DNA of 11,702 bases, from NCBI GenBank assembly GCA_947175715.1, contig CAMWOD010000012.1:1-11702 (forward strand), read 5' to 3'. Under the pieces are notes generated by a model, which did no database searches, was not told the DNA's origin, and saw only the letters and a list, made by a program, of their open reading frames with translations. Below, piece after piece: positions 8,896 to 11,702 of this stretch; within the stretch, counting starts at the first letter, position 1, and each line of letters begins with the position of its first letter. The translations under genes were made by a program, and so were the position numbers. The DNA comes from an uncultured Porphyromonadaceae bacterium (GTDB lineage Bacteria; Bacteroidota; Bacteroidia; Bacteroidales; Muribaculaceae).

Positions 8896-8920
8896 GCCCG
8901 GAGCATTCCGCACCCCGGGC
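8896..8920 (-). promoter_or_regulatory. GC-rich hairpin in the nuclease 5' leader
   Basis: GCCCGG (8896-8901) and CCGGGC (8915-8920) form a perfect 6-bp stem around a 13-nt loop that can add a short inner GC stem. It is the most GC-rich segment of an otherwise AT-rich leader. It is not followed by a U-tract, so it does not look like a terminator; a role in mRNA stability or translation is possible. Confidence 0.5.
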
Positions 8921-8930
8921 GATTGCAATC
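8921..8930. promoter_or_regulatory. Perfect 10-bp palindrome at the predicted transcription start
   Basis: GATTGCAATC reads the same on both strands. It lies 2 bp downstream of the -7 element and covers the expected start point of the nuclease mRNA. That position would suit a repressor operator, but a single 10-bp palindrome can also arise by chance. No second copy was noticed by eye. Confidence 0.4.
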
Positions 8931-8932
8931 TG

Positions 8933-8963
8933 CAAAATTATGATAAATAACTCAATGAGCCAA
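8933..8963 (-). promoter_or_regulatory. Bacteroidetes-type promoter for the nuclease operon
   Basis: On the minus strand, TTG (8963-8961) is followed after exactly 20 bp by TAATTTTG (8940-8933), a full match to the Bacteroidetes -7 consensus TAnnTTTG with its -33 element. Transcription should start near 8928, giving a leader of about 70 nt before the ATG at 8856. It probably serves the nuclease and the three genes after it. Confidence 0.75.
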
Positions 8964-9016
8964 GCACTTTATGTGGAGTTAACCTCTTTTTGTCTTTTTA
9001 TAAGTATGTGTACTCA

Positions 9017-9568
9017 TTAATGCCCGGCTGATCTGGCGATTTGGTTGAAGATGCGCAATATCAATGCGCCGTAAGCGTCATTCATGGCCCAGCGGCCGCT
9101 CAGATCCTCCCATGTGGTAGCGCAGCCGCGTGTCACCAACGTGAATCGTGGGTCGACAAGTGGCTCTCGGCCGGGGATGTCGCGTGTACACGAGTAGGCG
9201 AAAAGGTGCTGCAGGTGAGCCCTCACCCCATCTTCGATGGTGGCAAAGCCCTCTCCCTCCACACCGTTGGTCACAACTCCGAGGCCACAATAATTGTGGT
9301 GTTGGGGCTTTACCGCCGAGCCTTCATATCTGAACCATCCGGTCTCGACTATCGCCTGGCATAGCGCTATATCACCGCGTATGCCATAGCGGCTGCCCAG
9401 ATTGATATAAGCGTCGGCTATAGCGGGGTCGAAGTCCGGGTTGCGCTTCATAATGTGTGCGGCAATCTCCTGAGCCGTAAGCTCGGGCTTGCCGTGTATC
9501 GATGTCTGCGCGGTGAGGGTATAAAGCGTGGCGAATAGCGCCAATATAGCCGTGGTAAATCGTGACAT
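9017..9568 (-). CDS. Secreted glucosaminidase-domain cell-wall hydrolase
   Basis: A 183-residue protein with an N-terminal signal peptide (about 1-20, ending LTAQ) and no lipobox Cys, so probably periplasmic or exported. The rest matches the glucosaminidase/lysozyme-like family that cleaves N-acetylglucosaminyl bonds in peptidoglycan. ALCQAIVETGWFRY (68-81) contains Glu75, the likely catalytic acid. HNYCGLGVV (91-99), GFATIEDGVRAHLQHLFAY (107-125) and WEDLSGRWA (153-161) are further family motifs. It consists of the catalytic domain alone, with no wall-binding repeats. Start chosen because it gives a complete signal peptide; the next Met is residue 40. A promoter-like sequence ends only 4 bp before this ATG. 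It lies 160 bp upstream of the nuclease on the same strand, with no strong terminator seen between them. Confidence 0.85.
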   Translation of the reverse strand: MSRFTTAILALFATLYTLTAQTSIHGKPELTAQEIAAHIMKRNPDFDPAIADAYINLGSRYGIRGDIALCQAIVETGWFRYEGSAVKPQHHNYCGLGVVTNGVEGEGFATIEDGVRAHLQHLFAYSCTRDIPGREPLVDPRFTLVTRGCATTWEDLSGRWAMNDAYGALILRIFNQIARSAGH

Positions 9569-9572
9569 GGCG

Positions 9573-9603
9573 CAAAATTATCGCTTTACGTTGGATAATT
9601 CAA
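9573..9603 (-). promoter_or_regulatory. Bacteroidetes-type promoter for the glucosaminidase gene
   Basis: On the minus strand, TTG (9603-9601), a 20-bp spacer and TAATTTTG (9580-9573) match the Bacteroidetes promoter. Only CGCC separates the -7 element from the ATG at 9568, so the mRNA would start at or within the start codon. The element is the same octamer, at the same spacing, as in the nuclease promoter. Confidence 0.65.
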
Positions 9604-9621
9604 GTTTATTCCGTATCTTTG
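9591..9621 (+). promoter_or_regulatory. Bacteroidetes-type promoter for the ppiD-like gene
   Basis: TTG (9591-9593), a 20-bp spacer and TATCTTTG (9614-9621) match TTG/TAnnTTTG. Transcription should begin near 9626, leaving a leader of about 88 nt that is very A-rich just before the ATG at 9714, as is usual for Bacteroidetes start regions. It overlaps the opposing glucosaminidase promoter. Confidence 0.75.
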
Positions 9622-9713
9622 TGCGCTAAAATACCCTAATGGGTTGAGCCAGTGCAAAATCTATTTTAATCATCCCCTACGGAAAAAGTAAAAACAAAAA
9701 ACATAAAATCTAA

Positions 9714-11588
9714 ATGGCAACACTTGAAAAAATCAGAAAACGCTCAGTGCTTCTGTTCACTATCATCATTGTGGCACTGCTGGCGTTTATCCTTGGCGAC
9801 TTCCTCAATTCTGGTCGTTCGTTCTTCAGTGACCCCACTACTGCCGCTAAAGTAGCAGGTCACAAGATTGACATTCAGGAGCTTAACAATCGAGTGAACC
9901 AGCTCAAGCAGCAGGATCAGAACGCCGATGATGGCGCTCTGCGCGAGCAGGTGCTCAACGATATGCTCAATGAAGCCCTCTTCAACGAGGAGCTTGAGAA
10001 GGTAGGTATCGTAGTCACCGACGACGAGCTTACCGCATTCATGTTCCCCGAGAGCAATCCCGAGCAGAAGTTTCAAATGCAGCAGTTCTACGACGCTGTA
10101 AAGAATCCCGCAAAATACGGTATCGATGAGCAGACCGCAACTCAATACAAAGAGCAGTGGGCTCAGATGGAGAAAGCCGCCGAGAATCAGCTCAAGGTAA
10201 TCAAATACAACCAGCTTCTCCAAAACACCCTCGTGCCCAACAAACTCGACCTCGCTTCAGAACGCGAGCTCTTCACCCACAACACCAAGGCACGCGTAGT
10301 GAGCAAGACCACAGCCGAGCTCAAGGACGATGACTACGCTGTGAGCGACGACGAGATTGCAGCCGAGTATGAGAAATTCAAAAACTCACCCGCATTTAAG
10401 CTCAACGAGGTAGAAAGCGCAGTTGATTTCATAGTAGTTGACGTTAACCCCTCAGAGGCCGACTACGCCAACGCTAAGGCCGAAGTTGACTCAGCTGTAG
10501 TGAAACTCAAAGAGGAGACCGAAACTCAGGCTGTCAACAGCAACTACAACTTCCAGGTGACCCGCGCTCAGCTCACTCCCGATCAGCTCAACCAGCAGCG
10601 CGGTCAGATGCAGCAAGCCATGTTCCAGGCTTCGCAGCAGCGCATGCAGATTCCACCGGAATTTATGTCGACCCTTACCGCTCTTAACGTGCTCGACACA
10701 CTGCCTGCCGGCAATCTCTGGGAGTCAGGCCTGTCTAACGACAACTACACTATAGCCAAGATGATAGCCCGCAACGAGGTAGCCAGCGACACCGACACCG
10801 TCATTACCTACGACTTCGCCATCATCACTTATAATGTAGAGCCCTCCAACGCTACCCGCGATGAGGTTAAGCAGAAAATCTCAGAATTTGCCAAGTCCAA
10901 CAATACCGCCGCAAAATTTGAGAAGAACGCCGCCGACAACGGTTATGTACTGCAAAGCAGCTACGTGACACCCTCGTCGTTCTCGCTCCACGCACTCACT
11001 CCTATGGGCGAACAGACAATCCCCGACACCTACAACGCAGCTCACTGGGCTGTTAAGGCCGAGAAGGACCAGGTTTCACCCGTATTCGCCAACCAGCAGG
11101 AGAATCGCTTCGTAGTGGTTGCCGTAAAAGATATATATAAAGGTGACATAATCCCCGTTACCGATGGCAACGTGCGCAAGGCTATGACCCAGCGCATCCG
11201 CGATCGCAAGAAAGTTGATGCCCTCGCCAAGGAGTATGCCGGCAAAGCCGACAATATCGAGGGTTATGCCGAGCTGATGGGTGTGCCCGTCAACGAGGTA
11301 GAGCTCAACTTCAACACAGCACAGCGCTACGGGGCGCAGACTCTCGGTAAGGCTGCCGTGGCCAAGGAAGGCGCACTCGTAGGCCCTGTAAATGGCAATG
11401 GTCAGATTGTAGTGTTTGAGGTAATCGAATCAGGCACAAGCGAGGCTCCCGTCACCGACAAGCAGCTCGCCGAGCAATTCAAGGCTCGCAGGGGTGGCAA
11501 CTCAGTGACCAAGCTCGTACCCGCTATCCTCCGCCACGACAAGAAGGTAGAGACCCGCGTACACGACCTCATGGGCGGCGACCAGTAA
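9714..11588 (+). CDS. ppiD: PpiD/SurA-like periplasmic chaperone, apparently lacking a parvulin domain
   Basis: A 624-residue protein anchored in the inner membrane by one N-terminal helix (about 11-30, after MATLEKIRKR), with the remainder in the periplasm. The order matches Bacteroidetes PpiD: anchor, SurA/trigger-factor-like helical chaperone domain (about 45-190, with many charged and Gln-rich helices), then an extended middle and C-terminal region. Members typically carry a parvulin peptidyl-prolyl isomerase domain in the middle, but I see neither the ASHIL-type opening nor the GGDLG-type motif. LPAGNLWESGLSNDNYTIAK (330-349) is followed almost directly by the post-parvulin-like TYDFAIITYNVEPS (365-378). 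It probably helps newly exported outer-membrane proteins fold, as a chaperone only. It is transcribed alone from its own promoter and ends at a strong hairpin. The PpiD name is by architecture; the symbol is tentative. Confidence 0.8.
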   Translation: MATLEKIRKRSVLLFTIIIVALLAFILGDFLNSGRSFFSDPTTAAKVAGHKIDIQELNNRVNQLKQQDQNADDGALREQVLNDMLNEALFNEELEKVGIVVTDDELTAFMFPESNPEQKFQMQQFYDAVKNPAKYGIDEQTATQYKEQWAQMEKAAENQLKVIKYNQLLQNTLVPNKLDLASERELFTHNTKARVVSKTTAELKDDDYAVSDDEIAAEYEKFKNSPAFKLNEVESAVDFIVVDVNPSEADYANAKAEVDSAVVKLKEETETQAVNSNYNFQVTRAQLTPDQLNQQRGQMQQAMFQASQQRMQIPPEFMSTLTALNVLDTLPAGNLWESGLSNDNYTIAKMIARNEVASDTDTVITYDFAIITYNVEPSNATRDEVKQKISEFAKSNNTAAKFEKNAADNGYVLQSSYVTPSSFSLHALTPMGEQTIPDTYNAAHWAVKAEKDQVSPVFANQQENRFVVVAVKDIYKGDIIPVTDGNVRKAMTQRIRDRKKVDALAKEYAGKADNIEGYAELMGVPVNEVELNFNTAQRYGAQTLGKAAVAKEGALVGPVNGNGQIVVFEVIESGTSEAPVTDKQLAEQFKARRGGNSVTKLVPAILRHDKKVETRVHDLMGGDQ

Positions 11589-11590
11589 TC

Positions 11591-11610
11591 AATTAGAAAT
11601 TAGAAATTAG
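11591..11610. repeat. Short tandem heptamer repeat after ppiD
   Basis: Almost three head-to-tail copies of AATTAGA lie 2 bp after the ppiD stop codon and just before the terminator stem. The repeat is short and AT-rich, and its function is unknown. Confidence 0.7.
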
Positions 11611-11615
11611 CAATC

Positions 11616-11661
11616 TAAAAATAATAAGCAACAGGCGTTCGCCTGTTGCTTATTATTTTTA
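11616..11661 (+). terminator. Strong palindromic terminator downstream of ppiD
   Basis: Arms 11616-11637 and 11640-11661 are perfectly complementary over 22 bp around a 2-bp centre. The GC-rich core GCAACAGGCG is flanked by A and T runs, so on the plus strand the hairpin ends in TTATTATTTTT. In RNA the innermost pair will open to form a small loop. Because it is symmetric, it could stop transcription in both directions. Confidence 0.92.
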
Positions 11662-11702
11662 TACTCAAATTTGCTTATCGAGATGATTTTACATTCCTAA
11701 AC

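Noticed and set aside
9633..9644. Small inverted repeat ACCC-TAAT-GGGT in the ppiD leader
   Set aside because: Four base pairs around a 4-nt loop is too small to call a regulatory structure without conservation data.

Overview
The window looks like a stretch of Bacteroidales chromosome. The evidence is an outer-membrane TonB-type barrel protein, a nuclease with a type IX secretion (T9SS) C-terminal tail, a Bacteroidetes-style PpiD/SurA-like chaperone, and promoters of the Bacteroidetes type (TTG, 20 bp, TAnnTTTG) in place of E. coli -35/-10 boxes. The gut family Muribaculaceae is a reasonable guess, but that is inference. Seven protein-coding genes account for almost all of the sequence. I see no tRNA, rRNA, CRISPR array, transposase or prophage gene.

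Layout. 33-2138 (+) is an outer-membrane beta-barrel/TonB-receptor-like protein that is visibly more AT-rich than the rest. It converges on a block of four minus-strand genes, read from high to low coordinates: a secreted multidomain endonuclease I-family protein (6454-8856), a YfhO-family membrane protein (3805-6420), a small SAM-methyltransferase-like protein (3101-3793) and the tyrosine recombinase XerD (2199-3110). Gaps of 33 bp, 11 bp and a 10-bp overlap suggest one operon, led by a promoter at 8933-8963 with a structured leader. Upstream on the same strand is a secreted glucosaminidase-domain protein (9017-9568). Diverging from it is a membrane-anchored PpiD-like periplasmic chaperone (9714-11588), which ends at a long, perfectly palindromic terminator (11616-11661).

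How the genes relate. Most encode envelope or secreted functions: outer-membrane transport, cell-wall hydrolysis, periplasmic folding, secreted nuclease, and polytopic membrane protein. XerD, for chromosome segregation, is the exception and sits at the distal end of the block. I found no convincing new multi-gene system. The points most worth a second look are a PpiD homologue that appears to lack its parvulin domain cleanly, a pair of interlocked divergent promoters of which one seems to start transcription at the start codon itself, and a palindrome plus hairpin at the predicted 5' end of the nuclease mRNA.
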